Of a stretch of DNA of 64,000 nucleotides, positions 54,845 through 62,957 are shown piece by piece (position 1 is the first letter of the stretch; each line of letters opens with the position of its first letter). The stretch comes from DASUPK01 sp963815665 (GTDB lineage: Bacteria; Actinomycetota; Thermoleophilia; Solirubrobacterales; 70-9). A model generated the notes under the pieces. The model was not told where the DNA came from, ran no database searches, and saw only the letters and a list, made by a program, of their open reading frames with translations. The stretch lies in assembly GCA_963815665.1 (NCBI GenBank), contig CAWFHN010000013.1, positions 434,001-498,000 on the forward strand, given 5' to 3'. Both the position numbers and the translations under genes were made by a program.

Positions 54845-55528
54845 CTACCGGCGCTCGCGCGCCGCGCGCCGGATGTCGCGGAGCTGGCGAGCGCGGTGGA
54901 GGAAGCCACCGGGCGTGCGTCCCGTGGGCCGGTGGCTGAGCGGCAGCTCGATCTCCTCGATCCGAAATCCGGCCCGGATCGCGTCGATCGCCATGCCCAC
55001 CTCGAGGCCCCAGCCGCCCGCGAAGGGGATCAGTTCCCGGAGCGTCGAGATTCGCATGGCGCGCTGTCCCGAGAGAGGCGCCTCCAGCCTCGCCCCGCAG
55101 AGCCGCTCGACGGCCCTGCGCCCACAGCCGAGCGTGAAGCCGAAGCCTCCCCCCTCGGGATCGGCGAACGTTCCCACCGCCAGATCGCATTGGCCGCGCT
55201 CGACCGCTTCGACCAGGGGGACGAGCTCACCCGCGCTGCTCCCGAGATCCGCGTCGCAGAGCAGCGCCGTGGCGTCGTCGTCGAACTCCCCGACCGCGGC
55301 CTCGGCGGTGGCCGTGACGTTGCCCCCCTTGCCATGGGGGCGTCGCCTGCTCACCAGCCAGGCGCCGTGGCTCATCGCGACGGCCTGGGTGCCGTCAGCG
55401 GAGGCATCGTCGGCGACCATCAGCCGCGTCCCGGGAAGGGCCTCGGCCAGCGCGTCGAGCGCCGCTCCGATCCGCTCCGCCTCGTTCTGGGCCGCGACGA
55501 TCACGACGCGGGCGGGTTCCGGCGTCAC
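54845..55528 (-). CDS. Family 2 glycosyltransferase
   Basis: A 227-aa GT-A enzyme: VVIVAAQNEAERIGAALDAL, MVADDASADGT (the first acidic motif), ALLCDADLGSS (DxD-like Asp-Ala-Asp), and LSGQRAMRISTLREL. It resembles dolichyl-phosphate or glucosyl-3-phosphoglycerate synthase-like GT2s. No membrane helix. Starts at GTG 55528, 21 bases from the divergent biotinyl-domain gene. Confidence 0.87.
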   Translation of the reverse strand: MTPEPARVVIVAAQNEAERIGAALDALAEALPGTRLMVADDASADGTQAVAMSHGAWLVSRRRPHGKGGNVTATAEAAVGEFDDDATALLCDADLGSSAGELVPLVEAVERGQCDLAVGTFADPEGGGFGFTLGCGRRAVERLCGARLEAPLSGQRAMRISTLRELIPFAGGWGLEVGMAIDAIRAGFRIEEIELPLSHRPTGRTPGGFLHRARQLRDIRRAARERR

Positions 55529-55535
55529 CGGTGAC

Positions 55536-55541
55536 TATTGT
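55536..55541 (+). promoter_or_regulatory. Leaderless-type -10 hexamer TATTGT for the biotinyl-domain gene
   Basis: TATTGT, eight bases, GTG 55550; located within the short gap to the divergent GT2 gene. Confidence 0.5.
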
Positions 55542-55549
55542 CCGGCCGC

Positions 55550-55762
55550 GTGGCCGACGTAGAGGCACATATCACCGGCACAGTCTGGAAGATCGAGGTC
55601 AAGGTCGGCGACCAGGTCGACGAGGGCGACACGGTCGTCATCCTCGAGTCGATGAAGATGGAGATGCCGGTCGAGGCCGAGGACCCCGGCAAGGTCGCCG
55701 AGATCCGCTGCGAGGAGGGCCAGTCGGTCTCCGAGGGCGACGTGCTCGTCGTCCTCGAATAG
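55550..55762 (+). CDS. Free-standing biotinyl/lipoyl-type carrier domain
   Basis: A 70-aa single domain: VADVEAHITGTVWKIEVKVGDQVDEGDTVVILESMKMEMPVEAE (shown only as the region of residues 1-45; the biotinylation motif is ESMKMEM with Lys36), ending SEGDVLVVLE. It is complete as a swinging-arm domain and has no linked carboxylase. It could serve either of the two carboxyltransferases in this window that lack a carrier (508-1854 and 31216-32853). GTG 55550 is chosen; a TTG at 55538 lies in the hexamer. bioB and bioF are 6 kb downstream. Confidence 0.9.
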   Translation: MADVEAHITGTVWKIEVKVGDQVDEGDTVVILESMKMEMPVEAEDPGKVAEIRCEEGQSVSEGDVLVVLE

Positions 55763-55772
55763 CCTCAGATCC

Positions 55773-56579
55773 ATGACCGAGGAGCTGGCGGGCGGGAAGC
55801 TGCTGCTGGATGAGCCGGCGGACGCGGTCGCACGGCTGACCCTGAATCGCCCCGACTCCCGCAACGCGCTCGACCACGAGCTCCTCGACGGCCTCGCCGC
55901 CGCGATGCCATCGCTCGACCGCGGCATCGATGTTCGCTGCGTGCTGATCACCGGATCCGGCAAAGCGTTCTCCGCGGGCTATGACATCGCCAGGATCCCC
56001 TCGGAGACCTTCGAGCGCGACGCGGAGGCGCTGGTCGCGCATCCCTTCCAGGCCGCGCTGGACGCGATCGCCGCACACCCCTGGCCGGTGATCGCGGCGA
56101 TCAACGGCCACGCCCTGGGCGGCGGCCTGGAGCTGACGCTGACCTGCGACCTCCGCATCTGCGCCCGTGGCGCGAAGCTCGGGATGCCCCCCGCCAAGCT
56201 CGGGCTGATCTACGGCCACACCGGCCTGCAGCGCTTCATCGACGCCGTCGGCGTGCCGCGCACGAAGGAGCTCTTCCTCACGGGCCGCAACCTGGCCGCC
56301 GAGCGTGCGGAGTCGATCGGGCTGGTCCACGAGGTGGTCGACGACGCCGAGCTCGAGAGCGACGCGATCGAGCTTGCCGCCGAGGTCGCCGCCAACGCGC
56401 CGCTCTCGATGCGAGGCAACAAGCACGCGATCGACACCCTCAACTCCGTCTCGCGCCTGACCCCGGAACAGGAACGCGAGCTGATCGAGCTGCGCGAGTC
56501 ATGCTTCGGCTCCGACGATTTCCGCGAGGGAATCGCGGCGTTCGCCGAGAAACGCAAGCCGGCCTGGAAGGGCCGCTAG
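55773..56579 (+). CDS. Enoyl-CoA hydratase/isomerase (second)
   Basis: A 268-aa crotonase: LTLNRPDSRNALDHELLD, GSGKAFSAGYDIA (first oxyanion loop), AINGHALGGGLELTLTCDLRIC (second), PPAKLGLIYGHTGLQR with the position of the hydratase Glu changed to His/Thr, and a final FAEKRKPAWKGR. Members with GYD-type loops are isomerases or hydratases of unsaturated acyl-CoAs. Eleven bases after the biotinyl-domain gene, so co-transcribed. Confidence 0.9.
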   Translation: MTEELAGGKLLLDEPADAVARLTLNRPDSRNALDHELLDGLAAAMPSLDRGIDVRCVLITGSGKAFSAGYDIARIPSETFERDAEALVAHPFQAALDAIAAHPWPVIAAINGHALGGGLELTLTCDLRICARGAKLGMPPAKLGLIYGHTGLQRFIDAVGVPRTKELFLTGRNLAAERAESIGLVHEVVDDAELESDAIELAAEVAANAPLSMRGNKHAIDTLNSVSRLTPEQERELIELRESCFGSDDFREGIAAFAEKRKPAWKGR

Positions 56580-56609
56580 CGTCCCGTCCAGCGATTCAAG
56601 GGAGGACCG

Positions 56610-56900
56610 ATGGCCGATCCGATCGACACGACCAACGCCAGCGAGGACGAGCTTCGCGCACAGGCGGTGGCCAGCATCAAGAAGAAGCGAGGCTTCAAGC
56701 AGACCTTGCTCGCCTACGTCGTCATCAATATCGCCCTCGTGATCATCTGGGCGGCGACGGGAGCCGGATACTTCTGGCCCGCCTGGGTGATCGGCGGCTG
56801 GGGCATCGGCCTTGTCTTCCAGGCCTACGACGCCTTCGGGCGACGCCACGCAATCAGCGAGGACGAGATCTCGGGCGAGATGCAGCGCCTGCGCCGCTAG
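56610..56900 (+). CDS. 2TM-domain membrane protein
   Basis: A 96-aa protein with two helices (FKQTLLAYVVINIALVIIWAATG and FWPAWVIGGWGIGLVFQAYDAFG) like the PF13239 2TM domain often found beside or fused to histidine kinases. A cytoplasmic N-terminus (SIKKKRGF) and C-terminus. Function unknown. ATG 56610 preceded by GGGAGGACCG. Convergent with the third MMPL gene, stops overlapping. Confidence 0.85.
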   Translation: MADPIDTTNASEDELRAQAVASIKKKRGFKQTLLAYVVINIALVIIWAATGAGYFWPAWVIGGWGIGLVFQAYDAFGRRHAISEDEISGEMQRLRR

Positions 56901-59080
56901 CCGGCTTCTGAGGGCTCCGGCAGCGGTTGCTCGCCGGTGTCCTCGTGCAGCACCCGCCCGCCGCCGGCGGCGGTTGAGGGCCACCAGATCTTGTCGCCGA
57001 TCAGCTCGACGGCGGCGGGAACCATGATCGTCCGGACGATGAATGTGTCCAGCAGGATGCCCAGCGCGACCATGAAGCCGAGATCGAAGGTGAAGGTCAC
57101 CGGCAGGGTCATCAGGACCGAGAAGGTGCCGGCCAGGATGACCCCGGCGCTGGTGATCACCGGGCCGGTCGCCGCGATCGCGCGCAGCATGCCCTCGCGA
57201 GTGCCATGCTTGCGCGCCTCCTCGCGAACCCGGGCCATCAGGAAGATCGTGTAGTCGATCCCCAGCGCCACCAGGAAGATGAACGCGAAGGTCGGGATCG
57301 ACGCGTCGAAGCCGGCGTCGCCCACGACGAAGCGGATGAAGAGGATCGAGATGCCCAGGGTGCAGGCGAAGGAGAGGACGACGCTGGCCAGCAGGACGAG
57401 TGGCGCCACGATCGCCTGCAGGAGGATCCCGAGAATGATCGCCATCACCAGGAGCGCCAGCGGCACGATCAGCTTCAGGTCCCTCTCGGTCGCCTTGTTG
57501 TAGTCGTAGTTGATCGCCGTGCCGCCGCCGACGAGGGCGGTCACCCCCGGTTTCAGGTTCGCCACCGAGTCCCGCATCTTGGGGACGAGATCGAGGGCTG
57601 AGACATCGTTTGGATCCCCCTTCAGGATCACGTCGACCACGCGGATCTGCCGGTTGGTCGAGAACTGATCGGTCGGGAAGGCGGTTGCCACCCCGTCGAC
57701 CGACTTCAGCTTCGCCGCAGCGAACACCGCGTCCTCGTCGGTCACCGGGCCGCCCTGGCGCTCGACCAAGACGGTGGTCGGCGAGAGCGTCCCGGCCGGG
57801 AAGTTCGCGCTGATGACCTTGAAGCCCTCGACGCTCTGCACCGTCTTCTTGAAGAACGTGGTGCTCGAGTAGTCGACCTTGTACGCGATCAGACCCAGGG
57901 AGCCGAGCAGGAAGACTCCCGCGGTGACCGCCAGCGCCGGGCCCGGCCGATGCAGGACCTTGTCGCCGAAGCGGCGCCACAGGCCGGTGTGAGCCCTCTC
58001 CGCATGCTCCGGGTCGTAGTCGACGATGCCGCGCCTCGGCCAGAAGCCCCGGCGGCCGAAGATCGTCAGGAGCGTCGGCAGCAACGTCAGCCCCCCGAGC
58101 ATCGAGCAGAAAACTCCGATCGCGGCGACGGGGCCGAGCGACTTCGTGTTGCCCGACTCGGCGAGGGCGAGGACGAGCATGGCGAGGGTGACGGTGAGCC
58201 CGCTCGCCAGAATCGCCGGGCCGGCGCGCCTGACGGCGCGCTGCATCGCGTCGTGCTTGTCCTCGAGGCGCCGGAGCTCCTCTCTGTATCTGGAGACCAA
58301 TAAGAGGCAGTAGTCGGTCCCCACCCCGAACATCAGGACGACGATGATCCCGGTGCTGTTGGAGGAGACGGTGGCCCCTGACTTGGCGAAGAGGTAGATC
58401 AGCCCGGTCGCGAACTGGTAGGCGAAGAAGACGACGATCAGCGGCGATATCGCCACCAGAACCGAGCGGTAGATCGCCCCGAGCAGCACGAGGACGAGGA
58501 TGGTCGTCGCCAGGAGGAGCTTCGTGTCGATGTTGCTGAAGACGTCGTGGGCGTCCGTGTTGAAGCCGACGTCGCCGGTGACGTAGACGTTCAGGTCGCC
58601 GGTGTTGGCGCCCGTGATGTCCCGCATCGCCTTGCCCCAGTCGAACTCGTGATCGAAGTCGGTCGGCAACGTGTAGACCGCGTACGCGACCTGGTGGTTT
58701 GCGGAAACGAGCTTCGAGGTGGGGCCGACGGGGGCCGGAAGCGCGGGCGGCTGGCTCTGGACGAGCGGGATCTTGCCCGGCTCCGCCTTGATCTTCTGCG
58801 CGTCGGATCGGATCGTGGCGAAGTCGGCGGGAGTCAGCCCGTCCTTGTTCTGGTAGACGACGAGGGCGAGCGAGGTCTCCTTCGCGGGGAACTGATGATC
58901 GAGTGTGCGGACGACCTCGGTCGACTCGGCGTTCGATGGGAGGAACGATTCCGTGTCGTCGGTGGTGACGTCGGAGAGCTTCGATCCCAGCGGCGACATG
59001 GCCGCCGCCGCCACGATCCAGACGACGAGGATCGCCCACTTCGTGCGTCGACCCGCGACTATCGATGCCAGACCTCTCAA
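56897..59080 (-). CDS. MMPL/RND-family transporter (third of three)
   Basis: A 727-aa transporter: N-terminal helix KWAILVVWIVAAAAMSPLG, periplasmic domain with FLPSNAESTEVVRTL, GVGTDYCLLLVSRYREELRR in repeat one and LVALGIDYTIFLMARVREE in repeat two. It differs from the other two, having GVGTDY rather than GLGVAIDY, so it is a separate subfamily, like YdfJ-type proteins. TTG 59080 preceded by GGAGG is the start. Divergent from the sigma-factor gene across 140 bases without other genes. Confidence 0.92.
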   Translation of the reverse strand: MRGLASIVAGRRTKWAILVVWIVAAAAMSPLGSKLSDVTTDDTESFLPSNAESTEVVRTLDHQFPAKETSLALVVYQNKDGLTPADFATIRSDAQKIKAEPGKIPLVQSQPPALPAPVGPTSKLVSANHQVAYAVYTLPTDFDHEFDWGKAMRDITGANTGDLNVYVTGDVGFNTDAHDVFSNIDTKLLLATTILVLVLLGAIYRSVLVAISPLIVVFFAYQFATGLIYLFAKSGATVSSNSTGIIVVLMFGVGTDYCLLLVSRYREELRRLEDKHDAMQRAVRRAGPAILASGLTVTLAMLVLALAESGNTKSLGPVAAIGVFCSMLGGLTLLPTLLTIFGRRGFWPRRGIVDYDPEHAERAHTGLWRRFGDKVLHRPGPALAVTAGVFLLGSLGLIAYKVDYSSTTFFKKTVQSVEGFKVISANFPAGTLSPTTVLVERQGGPVTDEDAVFAAAKLKSVDGVATAFPTDQFSTNRQIRVVDVILKGDPNDVSALDLVPKMRDSVANLKPGVTALVGGGTAINYDYNKATERDLKLIVPLALLVMAIILGILLQAIVAPLVLLASVVLSFACTLGISILFIRFVVGDAGFDASIPTFAFIFLVALGIDYTIFLMARVREEARKHGTREGMLRAIAATGPVITSAGVILAGTFSVLMTLPVTFTFDLGFMVALGILLDTFIVRTIMVPAAVELIGDKIWWPSTAAGGGRVLHEDTGEQPLPEPSEAG

Positions 59081-59220
59081 CGGACCTCCATGTCGGCGAC
59101 TGCTTCCCTCCGGCCCGCTACCCCCCTAAACCGGACGCCCGGCAGCGTATCGAAGGGGCGTGCTCGGCCCGGCTCGGCGCGCCCGCAGTGCCGGTTTGGG
59201 ACCCTGTACAGAGGGCAACC

Positions 59221-60303
59221 GTGGCAGAGGAAATGAACCCGACCGCAGTGGAGCTCGACCCAGGCGTCGAGGAGCGAATAGCCGCCCTGATCGAGGGCGG
59301 TCGCCCGGCGGACTGCGTCGACCTATCGGAGGTTGATTCGGTGGTCCAGGAGATGAACCTCTCCGACGAAGAGGAGGAGCTGGTGCACCAGCGGATCGAG
59401 GCCGCGGGGCTCTCGATCGAGGACGACTGCGGCAAGCAGGCCGCGGAGCCGGCCGGCTACCGCAACGGAGAGCTGGCCGAGGCGACAACCGACGCCCTGC
59501 AGCTCTTCTTCAACGAGATGCGCAAGTACCCCCTGCTCACCAAGGAGGAGGAGATCGAGCTCGCGCAGGCGGTCGAGCGCGGCGACCTCCGGGCCAAGGA
59601 GAGGCTGATCAACTCCAACCTGCGGCTGGTCGTCTCCAACGCGCGCCGCTACATGCGCCAGGACCTCAACCTGCTCGACCTGATCCAGGAGGGCATCCTG
59701 GGGCTGATCCGCGCCTCCGAGAAGTTCGATTGGCGCAAGGGCTACAAGTTCTCCACCTACGCGACCTTCTGGATCAGGCAGGCGATCCAGCGCGCCCTCG
59801 AGTCGAAGGAGCGCACGATCCGCGTCCCCAACCAGGTGGCGCAGCGTGAGCGCAAGGTGATGCGCATCGAGCGCGAGCTGGCCACCAAGCTCGGTCGCGA
59901 CCCGAGCACCGAGGAGGTCGCCAAGGAGGCCGAGCTCGAGCCCGCGCAGGTCGAGGACATCCGGGACCTGACCAGGGTCGTCACCAGCCTCGACCGGCCC
60001 GTGGGCGAGGAGGACGCATCCTCGCTGGGTGAGTTCATCCCCGACGAGAGGAGCGGGCCCTCCGAGGAGGTCGCCGTCAGCTTCCGCGACCGGACCCTGA
60101 GGCGCGCAGTCGAGGACCTGCCCGAGGATGAGCAGAAGGTGATCCGGCTCAGGTACGGGATCAACGGCGACGAGCCCACCAATCTCCGCGAGGCCTCCCG
60201 CCGGCTCGAGCTGAAGCAGAGCGAGGTCAAGGAGCTCGAGGAGCGCGGCCTCAGCCGCCTCGCGCAGGCGCGCGAGGTCGAGGCGATGCGCGAAGCGGCC
60301 TAG
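59221..60303 (+). CDS. Sigma-70 family RNA polymerase sigma factor (group 2-like)
   Basis: A 360-aa sigma factor. N-terminal ~100 residues are acidic and short compared with RpoD. Region 1.2: ALQLFFNEMRKYPLLTKEEEIELA; region 2: LINSNLRLVVSNARRYM, LDLIQEGILGLIRA, FSTYATFWIRQAIQRAL; region 3; region 4: LPEDEQKVIRLRYGINGDEP. Region 4.2 is divergent: REASRRLELKQSEVKELEERGLSRLAQ instead of the ERIRQIE recognition helix, so its -35 preference should differ from SigA. GTG 59221 is assumed; ATG 59233 is an alternative. Confidence 0.9.
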   Translation: MAEEMNPTAVELDPGVEERIAALIEGGRPADCVDLSEVDSVVQEMNLSDEEEELVHQRIEAAGLSIEDDCGKQAAEPAGYRNGELAEATTDALQLFFNEMRKYPLLTKEEEIELAQAVERGDLRAKERLINSNLRLVVSNARRYMRQDLNLLDLIQEGILGLIRASEKFDWRKGYKFSTYATFWIRQAIQRALESKERTIRVPNQVAQRERKVMRIERELATKLGRDPSTEEVAKEAELEPAQVEDIRDLTRVVTSLDRPVGEEDASSLGEFIPDERSGPSEEVAVSFRDRTLRRAVEDLPEDEQKVIRLRYGINGDEPTNLREASRRLELKQSEVKELEERGLSRLAQAREVEAMREAA

Positions 60304-60318
60304 CGGCCATCAGGCCGC
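60303..60318 (+). terminator. Hairpin GCGGCC-ATCA-GGCCGC after the sigma-factor gene
   Basis: A perfect six-base stem with four-base loop begins at the stop codon and is followed by CGCGGCTTTA. It lies between convergent genes and may act for both. Confidence 0.45.
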
Positions 60319-60325
60319 CGCGGCT

Positions 60326-61360
60326 TTATGGCGAAGCCGTGCCGCGCAGCGCCAGCACCCGACCCACCGACGCTTCGAACTCCGCCCGGTCCAGGGATCC
60401 GCTGCCCAGGCCACGGGCCAAGGCCCGCTGAGCCTTGGCGGCGCTCCCCAGGTCCGTGAACAGGACGAGGTCCGTGCCGGCCCTCGCGGCCGCCAACGCG
60501 GTCTTGGCCGGACCGCCGACCGCCCGCGCCGAGACCGAGCCGAGCGCATCGGTGATGGAGACCCCCTGAAAGCCGAGCCGGTCACGGAGCTCGCCGGTCG
60601 CGACCGCGCGCGACAGCGCGGCAGGCTTATGCGACAGCGCCGGGTAGATCGCGGTGCTCAACATCGCCATCGCACCCCCGGCCTGCGCAAAGCCAACGTA
60701 GGGCCGCTCGTCGATCGAGCGCAGCTTGGCCGCGGGCAGCCGGATCTTCTGCACTGCGTTGTCCGTGTTGATCCGGGCGTTGCCCAACCCAGGGAAGTGC
60801 TTGGCCGTCGCGACGACGCCGCCCGCCGAGAGGCCGCGAGCGAACCCGCCACCGATCTGGGAGACGGCACCGGCCCTCCGAGCGAAAGTGCGCCCCTCCT
60901 CCTCGATGGCCCGTCCCGGCCGGCCGACGTCCAGGACCGGGGCGAGATCGACGTTGATGCCCATCGAGTGCAGGCTCTCGCCGGTTGCTCGCCCGATTCG
61001 CTCGGCGAAGGCGGCGCCCCGAGCCCCGATCGCCCGCGCGGACGGCTTCGGCGGTCCCGGCAGCCGCCTGACGAGGCCCCCCTCCTGGTCGACCGTGACG
61101 AGCAGCGGCTCGTTCATCGCAGGCGGACGCGGAATCGCCTGCAGCTCCGAGGTCAACCTGCGGACCGAGCGCTGGCCGCCGACGTTCCCGTCGAAGAGGA
61201 TCACCCCGGACACCTGGCCCGCGGAGATCATCCGGCGCAGGGCGTGCGGGGGGCGATGTCCCGAGAAGCCGGTGATCACCCGGGCCCCCGCCAACTGGTC
61301 GTCCGTCGCCGGGGTCCCGGCAACCGCGACGGCCAGCGCGGCGACGATTGCTGTCAGCAC
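60326..61360 (-). CDS. Glycoside hydrolase family 3 (NagZ-like), probably secreted, with altered acid/base loop
   Basis: A 344-aa GH3 protein: MLTAIVAALAVAVAGTPA is a signal-peptide-like start, FDGNVGGQRSVRRLTSEL, VTVDQEGGLVRRL, LAPVLDVGRP, VATAKHFPGLGNARINTDN, and nucleophile region FQGVSITDALGSV. In active NagZ the KHFPGHG loop is followed by a D-S-H dyad; here the loop reads KHFPGLG and then TDN, so the His-Asp acid/base is missing. The enzyme may use another residue or be a non-hydrolytic wall-binding protein. Confidence 0.85.
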   Translation of the reverse strand: MLTAIVAALAVAVAGTPATDDQLAGARVITGFSGHRPPHALRRMISAGQVSGVILFDGNVGGQRSVRRLTSELQAIPRPPAMNEPLLVTVDQEGGLVRRLPGPPKPSARAIGARGAAFAERIGRATGESLHSMGINVDLAPVLDVGRPGRAIEEEGRTFARRAGAVSQIGGGFARGLSAGGVVATAKHFPGLGNARINTDNAVQKIRLPAAKLRSIDERPYVGFAQAGGAMAMLSTAIYPALSHKPAALSRAVATGELRDRLGFQGVSITDALGSVSARAVGGPAKTALAAARAGTDLVLFTDLGSAAKAQRALARGLGSGSLDRAEFEASVGRVLALRGTASP

Positions 61361-61372
61361 GGGAGCAAGGTA

Positions 61373-61378
61373 TAGGCT
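61373..61378 (+). promoter_or_regulatory. Leaderless-type -10 hexamer TAGGCT for the cupin gene
   Basis: TAGGCT within TATAGGCT, eight bases, ATG 61387; no Shine-Dalgarno sequence. Confidence 0.5.
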
Positions 61379-61386
61379 CGGCGACC

Positions 61387-61770
61387 ATGGACTACACGAT
61401 CAAGAACCTGCGCGAGGCCAAGGACGCGGCGGCCGAGGCCGGTCTTTCGGACTCTCTCGAGGCTCGCTTCGCGCACGAGGACCTGAACTCCGAGAAAAGC
61501 GGCATCTCCTACCAGGTGGTGAAGGCGGGACAGCGCCAGCCGTTCGCCCACAAGCATGAGGAGATGGAGGAGATCTACGTCGTCATCTCCGGAAGCGGCC
61601 GGGTGAAGCTCGACGACGAGGTCGAGGAGGTCGGGCCGTTCGATGCCGTCCGGATCGCACCCCAGGTTGTCCGAACCTTCGAGGCCGGCGACGAGGACCT
61701 CGTGCTGCTCGCCTTCAGCCCCCGGGCCGAGGGCGACGCGGAGGTCATCCAGGACTTTTCCTGGGACTAG
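61387..61770 (+). CDS. Cupin-fold protein
   Basis: A 127-aa single-domain cupin: FAHKHEEMEEIYVVISGSGRV is motif 1 (H-x-H-x-x-x-x-E), VGPFDAVRIAPQVVRTFEAG is motif 2 with His replaced by Arg/Thr, so the metal site may be incomplete. Role unknown; small cupins can be isomerases or binding proteins. It is upstream of bioB by 50 bases, with an own ribosome-binding site before bioB. Confidence 0.85.
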   Translation: MDYTIKNLREAKDAAAEAGLSDSLEARFAHEDLNSEKSGISYQVVKAGQRQPFAHKHEEMEEIYVVISGSGRVKLDDEVEEVGPFDAVRIAPQVVRTFEAGDEDLVLLAFSPRAEGDAEVIQDFSWD

Positions 61771-61820
61771 GCGTCCGGGCGCGTTCCTAGATTTGGGCGT
61801 CCCGACGACGGAGGACGCCA

Positions 61821-62957
61821 ATGGCACCACTGATCAGCTTTGAAGAAGCGCTCGAGCTCGGCGCCCTCACCGGCCACGAGGAGATCGGCGCCCTGGTCGA
61901 GCGCGCCTGGGAGGTCCGCCAGGACCGCTTCGGAGACTCGACCGACATGTGCTCGCTGGTCAACGCCAAGTCGGGGGGCTGCGCCGAGGACTGCGGGTTC
62001 TGCGCCCAGTCGCGCTACGCCGAGGCCGACACCCCTATGCACGCGATGATGGAGCCGGACCAGATCCTCGAGCACGCCAAGGCGGCCGAGGCCGCCGGCG
62101 CCCATCGCTTCTGCATGGTGACCCAGGGGCAGGGCCTCTCCAAGCGCGACTTCGCCAAGGTCCTGGAGGGTGCCCGGCTCGTCTCGGAGCAGACCAACCT
62201 GAAGCGCTGCGCCTCCATCGGTCACATGTCGGCCGACCGGGCGAAGCAGCTGAAGGAGGCGGGGATCCAGCGCGTTCACCACAACGTCGAGACCTCGCGC
62301 TCCTATTACCCGGAGGTCTCGACCACGGTCCGCTACGAGGGCCGCATCCGCACCCTCGACGCGGTCAGGGAGGCGGGCCTCGAGACCTGCGTCGGCGGCA
62401 TCCTCAACCTGGGCGAGTCGCCCGAGCAGCGCGTTGAGATGGCGTTCGAGCTCTCTGAGATCAATCCCGACTCGGTGCCGATCAACCTGCTCAATCCGCG
62501 GGTCGGGACCAAGTTCGGCGATCGCGAGCTGATGGATCCATGGGACGTCGTCAAATGGGTGGCGATCTTCCGCCTGATCCTGCCCGACGCCCTCTTCCGC
62601 CTCTGCGGCGGGCGCGTCGAGAACCTGCAGGACCTGGCGCCGCTCGCGGTCAAGGCCGGGCTCAACGGGGTGATGATGGGGAACTTCCTCACCACCCTCG
62701 GCGTCGAGCCGGCGGAGGACCGGGAGATGTTCGAGGAGCTAGGCCTGAACGTCGCCAGGCAGCCCGACAACGGAGCCAACCCCAGGCCGGACAACCGCTC
62801 CGGCTGGCTCGAGGGCGAGACCCCCCCGACACCGGTCGACGAGCTGATCGATCGCCAGGCGGACGCGAACTTCTGGGACCCGTCGACCCAGCTCCGGGTG
62901 GTCAAGAAGAAGGGCAAGGTCCCCGCCTACCCCGAGCCGGCCGGCTGGGGCGATTGA
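61821..62957 (+). CDS. bioB: Biotin synthase
   Basis: A 378-aa radical-SAM enzyme: GGCAEDCGFCAQS carries the CxxxCxxC cluster motif, VNAKSGGC precedes it, HNVETSRSYYPEV and GILNLGESPEQRVEMAFEL are BioB blocks, and ADALFRL-like LPDALFRLCGGRVE follows. It inserts sulfur into dethiobiotin. GGAGGA lies five bases before the ATG. The C-terminal ~50 residues extend beyond the barrel with a Pro-rich acidic linker. Overlaps bioF by four bases (TTGA). Confidence 0.95.
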   Translation: MAPLISFEEALELGALTGHEEIGALVERAWEVRQDRFGDSTDMCSLVNAKSGGCAEDCGFCAQSRYAEADTPMHAMMEPDQILEHAKAAEAAGAHRFCMVTQGQGLSKRDFAKVLEGARLVSEQTNLKRCASIGHMSADRAKQLKEAGIQRVHHNVETSRSYYPEVSTTVRYEGRIRTLDAVREAGLETCVGGILNLGESPEQRVEMAFELSEINPDSVPINLLNPRVGTKFGDRELMDPWDVVKWVAIFRLILPDALFRLCGGRVENLQDLAPLAVKAGLNGVMMGNFLTTLGVEPAEDREMFEELGLNVARQPDNGANPRPDNRSGWLEGETPPTPVDELIDRQADANFWDPSTQLRVVKKKGKVPAYPEPAGWGD

